Assembly: GCA_030146505.1 (NCBI GenBank)
Contig: JASLCO010000116.1
Span: 1-13,336, forward strand
Direction of reading: 5' to 3'
DNA from: Moraxellaceae bacterium
GTDB taxonomy: Bacteria > Pseudomonadota > Gammaproteobacteria > Pseudomonadales > Moraxellaceae
DNA: 13,336 nt
This document shows, piece by piece, positions 1 to 6,605 of this stretch. Each line of letters opens with the position of its first letter. The first letter of the stretch is position 1. The notes under the pieces are model-generated. The model did no database searches. It was not told the origin of the DNA and worked only from the letters and a program-made list of their open reading frames with translations. The position numbers and the translations under genes were made by a program.

Positions 1-35
1 TTCCCGCTTGGCGCGCGCTTCGCTGATCGCGGGAA
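1..35. repeat. ATTCCCG/CGGGAAT-type palindrome (edge of window)
   Basis: TTCCCGC (1-7) and GCGGGAA (29-35) form a 7-bp inverted repeat around a GC-rich spacer, followed by TGACA. The form resembles the widespread proteobacterial repeat with TTCCCGC...GCGGGAATGAC ends, and a shorter relative lies at 6461-6480. It begins at the window edge, so the left end may be incomplete. It lies just downstream of lipB. Confidence 0.6.
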
Positions 36-68
36 TGACAAAAGTAAAGACAGTTGCTCCTACGGGGG

Positions 69-698
69 CTACGCGGGCAAAGACAAACGCTCTCGCAGCG
101 CCGCCGCCACGGTATTGCCCACCGCATCCAGCGACGGCGTTTCCTCGCGCAGGAAATCATGGAGCTGCGTCATCTGTAATCCGGCATGGCCGCAGGGATT
201 GATGCGGCTGAACGGCTCCAGATCCATATCCACATTCAGCGCAAAGCCGTGGTAGCTGCAGCCACGGCGTATGCGCAGGCCCAGCGAGGCGATTTTTTTC
301 CCGCCAACGTAAACACCATGGGCATCGCGGTTGGCCAGTGCGGGAATGTCCATTTCCACCAGCACATCCACCAGCGTGTCCTCAAGCAGCTCGACCAGCT
401 CGCGCACGCCCAGACCCAGGCGCTTGATGTCAAAAAGACAGTAGCCGGTGAGCTGGCCGGGGCCGTGGTAGGTCACCTGGCCGCCACGGTCGCTTTTCAC
501 CACGGGAGTGTCGCCGGCATTGAGGATGTGCTCGGGTTTTCCTGCCTGCCCCAGCGTGAAGACAGAGGGATGCTCCAGCAACCAGAGTTCATCCGGCGTC
601 TCGGACGTACGGGTTTCGGTAAAGGCCTTCATGGCCTCCCAGGTGGTGGCGTAGTCGGCGCTGCCCAGCCATTTCGTGATGAGTGTCATGGCGGGCAT
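69..698 (-). CDS. lipB: Octanoyl-[ACP]:protein N-octanoyltransferase LipB
   Basis: Cytoplasmic enzyme that moves the octanoyl group from octanoyl-ACP to the lipoyl domains of 2-oxoacid dehydrogenases and GcvH, the first step of lipoate synthesis before LipA. The 209-residue protein follows E. coli LipB (213 aa) almost colinearly: family motif RGGQVTYHGPGQ at 71-82, GGKKIASLGLRIRRG at 132-146 with the catalytic Lys at 135, and INPCG with the acyl-carrying Cys at 169. Complete, no key residue missing. The start at 698 gives E. coli-like numbering. A second ATG at 689 (MTLITKW) is equally possible, and neither has a clear Shine-Dalgarno. In E. coli lipB follows dacA-ybeD, but here ybeD is about 7.9 kb upstream. 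Only 63 bp, holding a terminator, separate it from the upstream gene, so it needs its own promoter. Confidence 0.96.
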   Translation of the reverse strand: MPAMTLITKWLGSADYATTWEAMKAFTETRTSETPDELWLLEHPSVFTLGQAGKPEHILNAGDTPVVKSDRGGQVTYHGPGQLTGYCLFDIKRLGLGVRELVELLEDTLVDVLVEMDIPALANRDAHGVYVGGKKIASLGLRIRRGCSYHGFALNVDMDLEPFSRINPCGHAGLQMTQLHDFLREETPSLDAVGNTVAAALRERLSLPA

Positions 699-718
699 GG
701 TACGCAGGCCGCACGCAT

Positions 719-748
719 AAAAAAACCGGCACGGAGCCGGTTTTTTTT
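719..748 (-). terminator. Rho-independent terminator, probably bidirectional
   Basis: A 10-bp perfect stem (721-730 with 736-745, core ACCGGC/GCCGGT) and a 5-nt loop. It is followed by a run of seven T on the minus strand and of eight T on the plus strand. It ends the secreted-protein gene whose stop is at 762 and insulates lipB from it. Confidence 0.9.
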
Positions 749-761
749 ATGGGAGTCGACA

Positions 762-1907
762 TCAATTAGCCGGCGGAACGGGCAAGCCCGCTGCCACCAG
801 CCTGGCTTCCAGCTCCTTGGCATAGTTGGCGTAGAAGCTGGCCTGTTTTGGGGAGTAGTTGGTGTAGCCGTCCAGGAAGTCTTTACCCTGATCGCTGTAC
901 AGGGTGACCAGTCCTCGTGCACAAACGAGATTGGTTGGATCTGCTTCCAGGCATTTGCTGTATTGCACCCGCATCAGGAACATTTCGTCGCTGTCGTTCT
1001 TGCTCTTTCGCCAGAAGGGATAAGAGGTGAAGTCGGTCAGGACAAAATAGGTTTTGCCACGAAAGCGCTCGGGCCCACCGAAACGATAAAGCTCGGCCAT
1101 GCGCTCAAAGGCAGGGGTGTAACCGTTGAGGATGGCGTCATTGTAGGCGCCCTCGATAGCCGACTTGACTCTACGCCCCCCATCAATTTCGTCCTTGTCC
1201 TTGTCAACACCGGGCACCGCGCTGTTGCCATCTTCAAGAATTCTACCCATCCAGTAGGCGGTGCCTCCGCAATCCTGATAGCGCCCGGCCTTGGCGATGG
1301 CATAGCCCAGCGCAGGATTTTTCTGTTCCGGCTTGATGAAGTCGCCATAAACATAGGCGCGCACCAGTTGCGTGGCGACTTCACAGTTTTTCCAGCGTAA
1401 GGCAGGGTCTGTGCTGTTTTTCCAGAAGTTCCAGTCGGCGTAAGTATTGCCACTGTAGGTTTCCAGCAATTTTCCGCTGGCAATGGCTGTGCCGATTTCC
1501 TGGCGGATGGCCTCTTGCTTGTCGGCGCTGATGGTGGCGTTCTGGTATTGATACTGGCTGTAGTCGATGTCGGAGAACTCTATGGACGCACCGTATTTTA
1601 TCTTGCTGCGGCGAGTCACCTGCTGGTCCTGAAAGGCCCGGATATCGCGAAGATTGGCTTCGCGCTGTGATTCTGCTGCGCCGCGATCTTCCGAATTACG
1701 TTCCAGCATGCCCTGCATCTGTTTGCCGATGGCATTGAGCGAGTTGTAGCTGTTGTCGGGGCTGCCGGGTGCCGGTTTGCATTTGCCGTAGTCGTAATGG
1801 CGTGCATCACCGTCACCGTATTTGTCCTTGTCGGTGTTGAGGCAGGTGTCGGCCAGGGCGGCGCCTGATAGCGTGAGGCCGCAGAGCAGCACGGGGAGGA
1901 GTTTCAT
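762..1907 (-). CDS. Secreted protein of unknown function, tandem paralog 1 (degenerate Sel1/TPR-like)
   Basis: I do not recognise a named family. The 381-residue product begins with a clear Sec signal peptide (MKLLPVLLCGLTLSGAALA, cleavage likely after residue 19), so it is probably periplasmic or exported. The mature N-terminus has an Asp/Gly-rich stretch NTDKDKYGDGDA (24-35), reminiscent of Ca-binding loops. Residues 175-280 contain helical Ala/Gly/Tyr-rich units (AYVYGDFIKPEQKNP, GYAIAKAG, AYWMGRILEDG, FERMAELYRFGG) that look like degraded Sel1/TPR repeats; this is an inference. Cys at 22, 43, 175, 213, 319 and 329 are mostly shared with the neighbour and may form disulfides. It is a paralog of the gene at 2099-3262, with the first 68 codons nearly identical and residues 69-120 unrelated. 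The start is supported by AGGGA 8 nt upstream of the ATG. A terminator hairpin follows the stop. Confidence 0.88.
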   Translation of the reverse strand: MKLLPVLLCGLTLSGAALADTCLNTDKDKYGDGDARHYDYGKCKPAPGSPDNSYNSLNAIGKQMQGMLERNSEDRGAAESQREANLRDIRAFQDQQVTRRSKIKYGASIEFSDIDYSQYQYQNATISADKQEAIRQEIGTAIASGKLLETYSGNTYADWNFWKNSTDPALRWKNCEVATQLVRAYVYGDFIKPEQKNPALGYAIAKAGRYQDCGGTAYWMGRILEDGNSAVPGVDKDKDEIDGGRRVKSAIEGAYNDAILNGYTPAFERMAELYRFGGPERFRGKTYFVLTDFTSYPFWRKSKNDSDEMFLMRVQYSKCLEADPTNLVCARGLVTLYSDQGKDFLDGYTNYSPKQASFYANYAKELEARLVAAGLPVPPAN

Positions 1908-1975
1908 GAGCGTGGTCCCTGTTCAATGAACATCAGAAATGGAGAAGGAAAATCACAAGCGGCGATGAGTAAGGC
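1908..1975 (-). promoter_or_regulatory. Upstream region conserved between the two paralogs (copy 1)
   Basis: This leader and the region at 3263-3330 align closely with few changes. Shared blocks include GCTTGCCTT, TGTGATTTT, CCATTT and TGATGTTCA(Y)TGAACAGGGACCA, read on the minus strand. It presumably holds the promoter and ribosome binding site. I could not fix a convincing -35/-10 pair by eye. Confidence 0.5.
1920..1932. promoter_or_regulatory. Perfect palindrome TGTTCA-A-TGAACA over the RBS (candidate operator, copy 1)
   Basis: Six-base perfect arms around one central base. The gene-proximal end runs directly into the Shine-Dalgarno AGGGA of the gene starting at 1907. The same palindrome with a different central base occurs at the same place before the paralog (3275-3287). 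A bound dimeric regulator here would block transcription or ribosome access. No regulator is identified. Confidence 0.5.
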
Positions 1976-1990
1976 AAGCACTCTCCCTTG

Positions 1991-2049
1991 CCGGGCACAA
2001 CGCACCGTGAAAACAAGTTGTGGTCATGGTTGGGGTGCGTTGTGTCCGG
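1991..2049. repeat. Inverted repeat with GGTGCGTTGTG arms (copy 1)
   Basis: CCGGGCACAACGCACC at 1991-2006 pairs with GGTGCGTTGTGTCCGG at 2034-2049 (15 of 16 bases), loop of 27 nt. A related element, including the adjoining GTGAAAACAA, occurs at 3411-3455 at the same place relative to the paralog. The GGTGCGTTG arms resemble a dispersed intergenic repeat type common in proteobacteria. Confidence 0.65.
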
Positions 2050-2065
2050 TGCCGGCATGGCTTGG

Positions 2066-2090
2066 AAAACTGGCCTGGCTTTCAGGCCAG
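2066..2090 (-). terminator. Rho-independent terminator
   Basis: CTGGCCTG (2070-2077) and CAGGCCAG (2083-2090) make a perfect 8-bp stem with a 5-nt loop. On the minus strand it is followed by TTTTCC. It starts 9 nt after the stop codon of the gene ending at 2099, so the two paralogs are likely separate transcription units. Confidence 0.8.
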
Positions 2091-2098
2091 CGTAACAT

Positions 2099-3262
2099 TC
2101 ACGGTGCGGCGGCTGGCTTGGGAGACTGCAGCAGGCCTTCCAGCTTGGCCAGGTAGTCCTGGTAGAAGCTGATGTCTTCCTTGCTGATGTCGCTGCGCAG
2201 ATCGGCAAGGCTGAGATACCTGCCGTGATAGCTGCTGGGGGTGTTGAAGCCATCCCTGTCCTTGTCGGCATTGCTCAGCCAGGCCTTGTCGATGATGGTG
2301 TTTATGCTGCGTGCACAATTGATATTGGCAGGGTCTGTTTCAAGGCAGCGTTTGTACTGGGCATAGCCCAGGCGCTGGAAGTCTTCGATGACATACCAGT
2401 AGCTGTAAGACGAAAATTCCTTGATGTCGAAATACGTCTTGTCCTTGTAACGCTCCGGGGGATTCCAGCCGAGATTGGCCGAGCGTTCATAGGCGGCGTT
2501 TACGCCGTTCATGATGGCGTTGTCGTAAACCCGCAGTATCTCGGTTTGGGGATTGTGGCCCAGCACTTTGTCCACCCCCGGCGCGGCCTTGTTGCCGTCT
2601 TCATATATGCGGCCCAGCCAGTAGCAGGTGCCGCCGCAGTGGGCGTTGCAGCCGGCGCGCGCAATGGCAAAGCCCTTGGCCGGATTTTTCTGTTCCGGCT
2701 TGATGAAGTCGCCGTAGACATAGGCGCGCACCAGCTGCGTGGAGACTTCGCAGGTTTTCCAGTTCTGGGCGGCATCGCTGCTGCTCACCCACGGTTTTTG
2801 GTAAGCCTCATTGTCGTAGGTTTCCAGCAACTGGCCTTTTTCGATGCTGGTGGAAATTTCCTGCTGGATGGCTTTCCTGGCATCGGGGCTGATGGTGGCA
2901 TTGGCGTAGATACCTACGTCCCTGTTGGTGGGGGAGAGAAGGTTGACCTCGTTGGCGGTGGCATATTTGAGATTCTTGAAACGGTTGCGGCCGTGCTCAA
3001 AGGCTTTGTCTATCTCTTCCTCTGAGCTTGCCGGCCGCGTGTAGGTTTCCCGCTGCTGCAACATGCCCTGCATCTGCTTGCCGATGGCATTGAGCGAGTT
3101 GTAGCTGTTGTCAGGTGCGCCGGCTGCCGGTTTGCATTTGCCGTAGTCGTAATGGCGTGCATCGCCGTCGCCGTATCGGTCCTTGTCGGTGTTGAGGCAG
3201 GTGTCGGCCAGGGCGGCGCCTGATAGCGCCAGGCCGCAGAGCAGCACGGGAAGGAATTTCAT
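2099..3262 (-). CDS. Secreted protein of unknown function, tandem paralog 2 (degenerate Sel1/TPR-like, DxDxDG motif)
   Basis: 387 residues with a Sec signal peptide (MKFLPVLLCGLALSGAALA, cleavage after about residue 19) and the same mature start (DTCLNTDKDRYGDGDARHY) as its paralog. Residues 1-68 are almost identical to the neighbour, 69-120 are unrelated, and similarity returns from NATIS (121) on, with the shared block STQLVRAYVYGDFIKPEQKNP (174-194) and YWLGRIYEDGN (214-224). It has extra cysteines (205, 209, 213) that form a CxxxCxxxC pattern missing from the paralog. Near the C-terminus DKDRDG (333-338) matches the DxDxDG calcium-loop pattern, which the paralog also lacks. Weak Sel1/TPR-like repeats are inferred at about 172-270. 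The start is backed by AGGGA 8 nt upstream. It has its own terminator. Function unknown; an envelope location is the safest statement. Confidence 0.88.
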   Translation of the reverse strand: MKFLPVLLCGLALSGAALADTCLNTDKDRYGDGDARHYDYGKCKPAAGAPDNSYNSLNAIGKQMQGMLQQRETYTRPASSEEEIDKAFEHGRNRFKNLKYATANEVNLLSPTNRDVGIYANATISPDARKAIQQEISTSIEKGQLLETYDNEAYQKPWVSSSDAAQNWKTCEVSTQLVRAYVYGDFIKPEQKNPAKGFAIARAGCNAHCGGTCYWLGRIYEDGNKAAPGVDKVLGHNPQTEILRVYDNAIMNGVNAAYERSANLGWNPPERYKDKTYFDIKEFSSYSYWYVIEDFQRLGYAQYKRCLETDPANINCARSINTIIDKAWLSNADKDRDGFNTPSSYHGRYLSLADLRSDISKEDISFYQDYLAKLEGLLQSPKPAAAP

Positions 3263-3330
3263 GAGGATGGTCCCTGTTCAGTGAACATCAAAAATGGAAA
3301 AGCAAAATCACATGCGGCGGTGAACAAGGC
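3263..3330 (-). promoter_or_regulatory. Upstream region conserved between the two paralogs (copy 2)
   Basis: Counterpart of 1908-1975, with the same order of conserved blocks up to the start codon. Conservation of non-coding sequence, while the adjacent protein middle has diverged, suggests shared control or recent exchange of the 5' end. Confidence 0.5.
3275..3287. promoter_or_regulatory. Perfect palindrome TGTTCA-G-TGAACA over the RBS (candidate operator, copy 2)
   Basis: Same perfect 6-bp arms as at 1920-1932 with a different central base, 12 nt before the ATG at 3262 and abutting the Shine-Dalgarno AGGGA. The arms are kept while neighbouring bases vary. Confidence 0.5.
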
Positions 3331-3410
3331 AAGCCCCGTCTCTCCCGGCAGAATGGCTGTGATGCCATGAATGCAGGTTCGTGCCGAGGAAAAGCTGAAG
3401 CTTGCAAAGC

Positions 3411-3455
3411 ACAACGCACCGTGAAAACAACCGTGGTCATTTTCGCGGTGCGTTG
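3411..3455. repeat. Inverted repeat with CGGTGCGTTG arms (copy 2)
   Basis: ACAACGCACCG (3411-3421) pairs with CGGTGCGTTGG (3446-3456) except at the last base. It is related to the element at 1991-2049; both copies share the arm followed by TGAAAACAA. Confidence 0.55.
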
Positions 3456-3473
3456 GGTGGTGTACCGGTGTCT

Positions 3474-3506
3474 GTTGGGCTTCGGGGCTTTGCCCCTCAA
3501 CCCAAC
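3474..3506. repeat. Imperfect palindrome GTTGGG...CCCAAC
   Basis: GTTGGG (3474-3479) and CCCAAC (3501-3506) flank a GGGGC-TTT-GCCCC hairpin (3484-3496), with unpaired CTTC/TCAA between. It lies 18 nt past the stop of the lipoprotein gene. There is no T-run on the minus strand, so it is more likely a dispersed repeat or RNA-stabilising hairpin than a classical terminator. Confidence 0.5.
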
Positions 3507-3524
3507 CTGCGTTTGCTACGCGTT

Positions 3525-5690
3525 TTACGGCGTGCAGGTGGCGGTTGAGCCGTTGGCTCCTATGTAGCGCACTTTCTGGAGTGCGTTTTCTTCGCCACTG
3601 AACTGGATATCCACGTAGCGTTTGACCGTGCTCGCATAGACCGGTAGGTAGGTATAGGCGTTTTCCCAGTGCATGGTGGAATACCCCGCGAAACTCACCT
3701 TCAAGCTGGCAAGCGCGGTCTCGGTGGTGCTGGCGCTGACCTTGCCCCCCAGGGTCAGGCTGCCATCGGCGGCCAGGTTGAAGGCTTCCACGCCGGTCGG
3801 CAGGTCGCTCTCGTTGGTGGCGTCGGCCCGGTCGTAGGCGCAATTCAGGTTGGTGGAAACGGGAGCCAGCAGCTTGAGTGCGGCGAGGCGGTCGAGGCGG
3901 GCCGTCGGCCCGGATACCAGGGTGCAGTACTGGTAAACGCTGTCGCTCGCGCGTCTGATGTTCCAGGAAGTCGAGGTGTCGGGTGTGTTGTCGTTGGCGA
4001 AATAAAGGCTGAGGCCGCCGCTCTCGGTACCTTCGATGGACACGTAGTACTTGCCGGTGTTGGTGTTTGCTGCCATGACCTCGATTCTGCCGCTGGCGCC
4101 TGATGCCCCGCCTACCAGCGGCACGTTGTCGATCAGGCTGCTGCCGTCGGGATTGATGGTGATGGTGCGCGACGTGCTGTCAGGGCAGGTCAGGTTGTAG
4201 GTGCCGGACAAGCCTGCGCCGATGGCGGCAGCGAGTTTGCCGGCGGCGGTGGTGGCTGCCGGGGGAGTGTCGGTGCCGCCACCCGCCGTCGTCACGGTGA
4301 AGTTTTCAGAAGATGCCACGGCTTCAGCTTCCGTGCTGTAGACCGTCAGTCCGCCCGACACTGCGCCGGCGGGGACTTTCACCACGAGTTGTGTGGCGGT
4401 GGCGGAGACGACTTCGGCCTGCGGGGCGGGGCCGGTTGTGTTGCTGCTGAAGCGCACGACATTGTTGGCTTTGGTGGTGCTGAAGCCGGTGCCGGTAATC
4501 GTCACGGTGTCACCGACTGCGCCTGAGGCGGGTGCGATGCTGGTGATGGTGGGCGGGGTGGGCGTATTGCCGTCGCCTGGGTCACCGTCGTTGCTGGTGG
4601 CAGGCACATAGGCCGAGCCTTTCAGCGTGGCGTAGCCTACGGTATTGACGAAGCCTTGCGGGTCTACTTCGAGCTGGCCGTTGGCGGCGTTGTAGGTGAG
4701 GTAGAGGTCATTGGTGCCGTTGCCGCTACGGTAGCGGAGCGTGTTGAGCGATGCGCCGCCATCGAACTCCGTCCATTTACCGTTTTTGGGCGCGCCAATC
4801 GTGCCGTCGTAGGTGCTGGCGGCGTAGGTGAGGGTGCGGCCTACGGCATCAATGCTCACGTCGCCATTGCTCTTGATGTGCACGACACGGGCGCTGTCGA
4901 CAGGGAACAGCGTGGTGACGGTGGCATTGTTGCTGCTGCCTTCTGCGCCGGATTGGGTGACTTTCAGCGTGTAGTCGCCGGCGAAGGTGGTGAAGAACCC
5001 GGCGGCGGTGGTTGCCCCCGCGGTGTAGCTGGGCGTGGCGGGCGTGGCGATGGTGCCGTTGGTGACGGTGTCGTTGACCAGTGTGTCGAGATCAGGATTG
5101 GCTGCGCCGAACTGGTCGAGCAGGCGGTCGTAGTCGTTGCCTGCCGTGCTGCCGGTGGCGGCGGTGAGCGGCGTCGTCACCGGGTTGAAGTTGGCGGGCA
5201 GGGCGTAAGCGGCCAGTACGTTGTTCAGGTTGGCAATGGCGCTATCAATGGCGCTGCTGGTGAGCTTGGCCAGATCGGTGGCGCTGAGGGTGCCGTTGGC
5301 AGCAAAGATGGCTGACGGAGCCGCGCCGAGAACCTGGGCCAGCGCCAGCGTGGTGAGCGGGGTCACGTTGGTGACAATGCTGCTGCCGTTGCCGACGGTG
5401 AAGGAGTAATAGGTATTGGTGCCATCGGTGGCCTGCACGGCGCAGGGCAGGCTGACGGTGGGCACCGTGGTGTTCCAGGTGCCGGTGGTGCTGATGGACG
5501 CGGTGGGCGTTACGCTGTTGCCGCATGTCAGGGTTACGGTGCCCGAGGTCATGGCGGCACCGGTGGCAGCGGTGCCGCTGATGCTGGTGTTGCCGTTGCC
5601 GCCATCTCCGCCGCCGCAGGCGCCAAGCAAGAGTCCGCTGCCGATCACCGCGCCGGCGATTACCGTACGCATTGCTTTTTCAGGTTTCAT
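3525..5690 (-). CDS. Large outer-envelope lipoprotein with an IPT/TIG Ig-like domain
   Basis: 721 residues. The N-terminus is a lipoprotein signal peptide: Arg8, a hydrophobic stretch and the lipobox LGAC with Cys25 as the lipidated residue, then a Gly-rich flexible linker (26-34). A Thr/Ser/Ala-rich region (35-220) includes NVTPLTTLALAQVLG (108-122), a segment style seen in proteobacterial surface lipoproteins. Residues about 380-467 form one IPT/TIG domain (PTITSIAPASGAVGDTVTITG, then VVSATATQLVVKVP), an Ig-like fold found in surface and ligand-binding proteins. The C-terminal third (485-721) is not recognised and carries several cysteines, ending TATCTP. There is no catalytic motif, so I give no function beyond lipid-anchored binding or structural protein. 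The start is supported by GGGACG 8-9 nt upstream. It follows the response regulator gene by 113 nt, and a 9-bp hairpin sits in its leader. Confidence 0.88.
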   Translation of the reverse strand: MKPEKAMRTVIAGAVIGSGLLLGACGGGDGGNGNTSISGTAATGAAMTSGTVTLTCGNSVTPTASISTTGTWNTTVPTVSLPCAVQATDGTNTYYSFTVGNGSSIVTNVTPLTTLALAQVLGAAPSAIFAANGTLSATDLAKLTSSAIDSAIANLNNVLAAYALPANFNPVTTPLTAATGSTAGNDYDRLLDQFGAANPDLDTLVNDTVTNGTIATPATPSYTAGATTAAGFFTTFAGDYTLKVTQSGAEGSSNNATVTTLFPVDSARVVHIKSNGDVSIDAVGRTLTYAASTYDGTIGAPKNGKWTEFDGGASLNTLRYRSGNGTNDLYLTYNAANGQLEVDPQGFVNTVGYATLKGSAYVPATSNDGDPGDGNTPTPPTITSIAPASGAVGDTVTITGTGFSTTKANNVVRFSSNTTGPAPQAEVVSATATQLVVKVPAGAVSGGLTVYSTEAEAVASSENFTVTTAGGGTDTPPAATTAAGKLAAAIGAGLSGTYNLTCPDSTSRTITINPDGSSLIDNVPLVGGASGASGRIEVMAANTNTGKYYVSIEGTESGGLSLYFANDNTPDTSTSWNIRRASDSVYQYCTLVSGPTARLDRLAALKLLAPVSTNLNCAYDRADATNESDLPTGVEAFNLAADGSLTLGGKVSASTTETALASLKVSFAGYSTMHWENAYTYLPVYASTVKRYVDIQFSGEENALQKVRYIGANGSTATCTP

Positions 5691-5711
5691 GTTGCGCGTC
5701 CCGTCACTGGG

Positions 5712-5734
5712 GCCATCGGCCTCATGCCGATGGC
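5712..5734 (-). promoter_or_regulatory. Leader hairpin before the lipoprotein gene
   Basis: GCCATCGGC (5712-5720) and GCCGATGGC (5726-5734) form a perfect 9-bp stem with a 5-nt loop, ending 21 nt before the ATG at 5690. No T-run follows, so it is not a terminator. It could be an mRNA-stabilising leader structure or a protein-binding palindrome. Confidence 0.5.
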
Positions 5735-5775
5735 GTTGCGGTGATTATGGAAAACGCGCCGTGGCCTGCTACCCC

Positions 5776-5798
5776 ACCGGCGGGGGGAATTGGCCGGT
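5776..5798. repeat. Small palindrome ACCGGC...GCCGGT after the response regulator gene
   Basis: A 6-bp inverted repeat with an 11-nt spacer, just past the stop at 5804. The T-run is on the plus-strand side only (TTTT after GCCGGT), so on the minus strand it is a poor terminator and read-through into the lipoprotein gene is plausible. Confidence 0.4.
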
Positions 5799-5803
5799 TT
5801 TCG

Positions 5804-6394
5804 TCAGGTGACGGGCGGACGGTGCTGCAGCAGGAGTTCCAGGCGGTTGCGCACGCCATGGGCGGCGAGGATGGCGGTGACGTGTTCTTTCACGGTGTAT
5901 TCGCTGATGTTGTATTTGCGCGCGATCTGCTTGTTGGACAGCCCGGCCAGCAGGGCATCGAGAATTTCGTTCTGGCGCTCGGTGAGACCGGCCTTGTGAT
6001 TGCCGGTGGGCAGGGGGTTGCCGCTGTTGTCGAGAAAAATGCTGTCACCGTTGCGTATGCGCAGGAAGCCGTCGAGCAGGTGTTCTATGTCTATGTTCTT
6101 GGGCAGCAGGCCGCGCACGCCACGCTGGCGCGCCAGCTCGACCGCCGCCGGTTCCGGGTAGGCGGAAATCAGGATGACCTTGCCGAGCCGGTTTTTCAGG
6201 GCCATGAGCAATTCGTGGAAAGGCTGGCCAGGCAGGTGCATGTCGAGGAAAAGGAAATCCCAGTCGCGGCGCTCGGCCACGCTGTCATCAAAAGCGTGCA
6301 GGGTTTCTATGCACGCTTCGGGGTAGTGCCCCTGCAACAGGCTTTTCAGTCCGGCACAGGTCATGGGGTGATCGTCGATGATCAAAAGACGCAT
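5804..6394 (-). CDS. LuxR/NarL-family response regulator
   Basis: 196 residues from the chosen start. N-terminal receiver domain (about 1-120): acidic pair D7/D8 in LLIIDDHP, phosphoacceptor D51 in LFLDMHLPG, S77 and K99 (LLPKN). C-terminal LuxR-type HTH (about 136-190): LTERQNEILDALLAGLSNKQIA and ISEYTVKEHVTAIL, the recognition helix region. It is therefore a phosphorylation-controlled DNA-binding protein. An ATG at 6418 would add eight residues but has no ribosome binding site. The ATG at 6394 has GGGA upstream and begins directly with the receiver strand MRLLIIDD. The partner is presumably the hybrid kinase encoded 211 nt upstream. Its targets may include the envelope-protein genes that follow it; that is inferred from position only. 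Confidence 0.94.
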   Translation of the reverse strand: MRLLIIDDHPMTCAGLKSLLQGHYPEACIETLHAFDDSVAERRDWDFLFLDMHLPGQPFHELLMALKNRLGKVILISAYPEPAAVELARQRGVRGLLPKNIDIEHLLDGFLRIRNGDSIFLDNSGNPLPTGNHKAGLTERQNEILDALLAGLSNKQIARKYNISEYTVKEHVTAILAAHGVRNRLELLLQHRPPVT

Positions 6395-6460
6395 GGACAG
6401 TTTTCCCGGCAAGAGCATTTTTTATTTGGGTTTAATACGCGACTTTCTTTTTTCATCGTC

Positions 6461-6480
6461 ATTCCCGTGCAAGCGGGAAT
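6461..6480. repeat. ATTCCCG/CGGGAAT palindrome
   Basis: ATTCCCG (6461-6467) and CGGGAAT (6474-6480) are a perfect 7-bp inverted repeat with a 6-nt loop, preceded by GTC. Same type as the element at 1-35. It lies in the 211-nt gap between kinase and regulator genes. Confidence 0.65.
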
Positions 6481-6521
6481 CTTGTGGAACCTGTCCAGCT
6501 GGCTATTCGGGAGATTATTCA

Positions 6522-6567
6522 CCCCTTCGGGGCCAGCCTGCGGCTGTTCAATGCCCTTCGGGCTTTT
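6522..6567. repeat. Cluster of three short hairpins between kinase and regulator genes
   Basis: Three consecutive perfect stems, each with a 3-nt loop: CCCC-TTC-GGGG (6522-6532), CAGCC-TGC-GGCTG (6534-6546) and GCCC-TTC-GGGC (6553-6563). The last is followed by TTTT on the plus strand. They are on the transcribed leader between the two-component genes. I do not know the function; an RNA-processing or partial-termination role is possible. Confidence 0.5.
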
Positions 6568-6605
6568 GTCCCGCTTATCAAGGGAGTGACGTGTTGCATT
6601 GGCGT

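Noticed and set aside
186..1400. 404-residue open frame on the plus strand across lipB and paralog 1
   Set aside because: It is antisense to a certain lipB and to a signal-peptide gene. It spans two genes and a terminator and shows no recognisable domain, so it is a frame kept open by GC-rich codon use.
3259..3843. Minus-strand 194-residue open frame overlapping the end of the TIG lipoprotein gene
   Set aside because: The overlapping part lies out of frame within the lipoprotein gene, its composition is Arg/Gln-rich as in shadow frames, and its tail runs through repeat DNA.
5672..6589. 305-residue plus-strand open frame over the response regulator
   Set aside because: It is antisense to the receiver and HTH motifs, which are unambiguous. 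No domain was seen.
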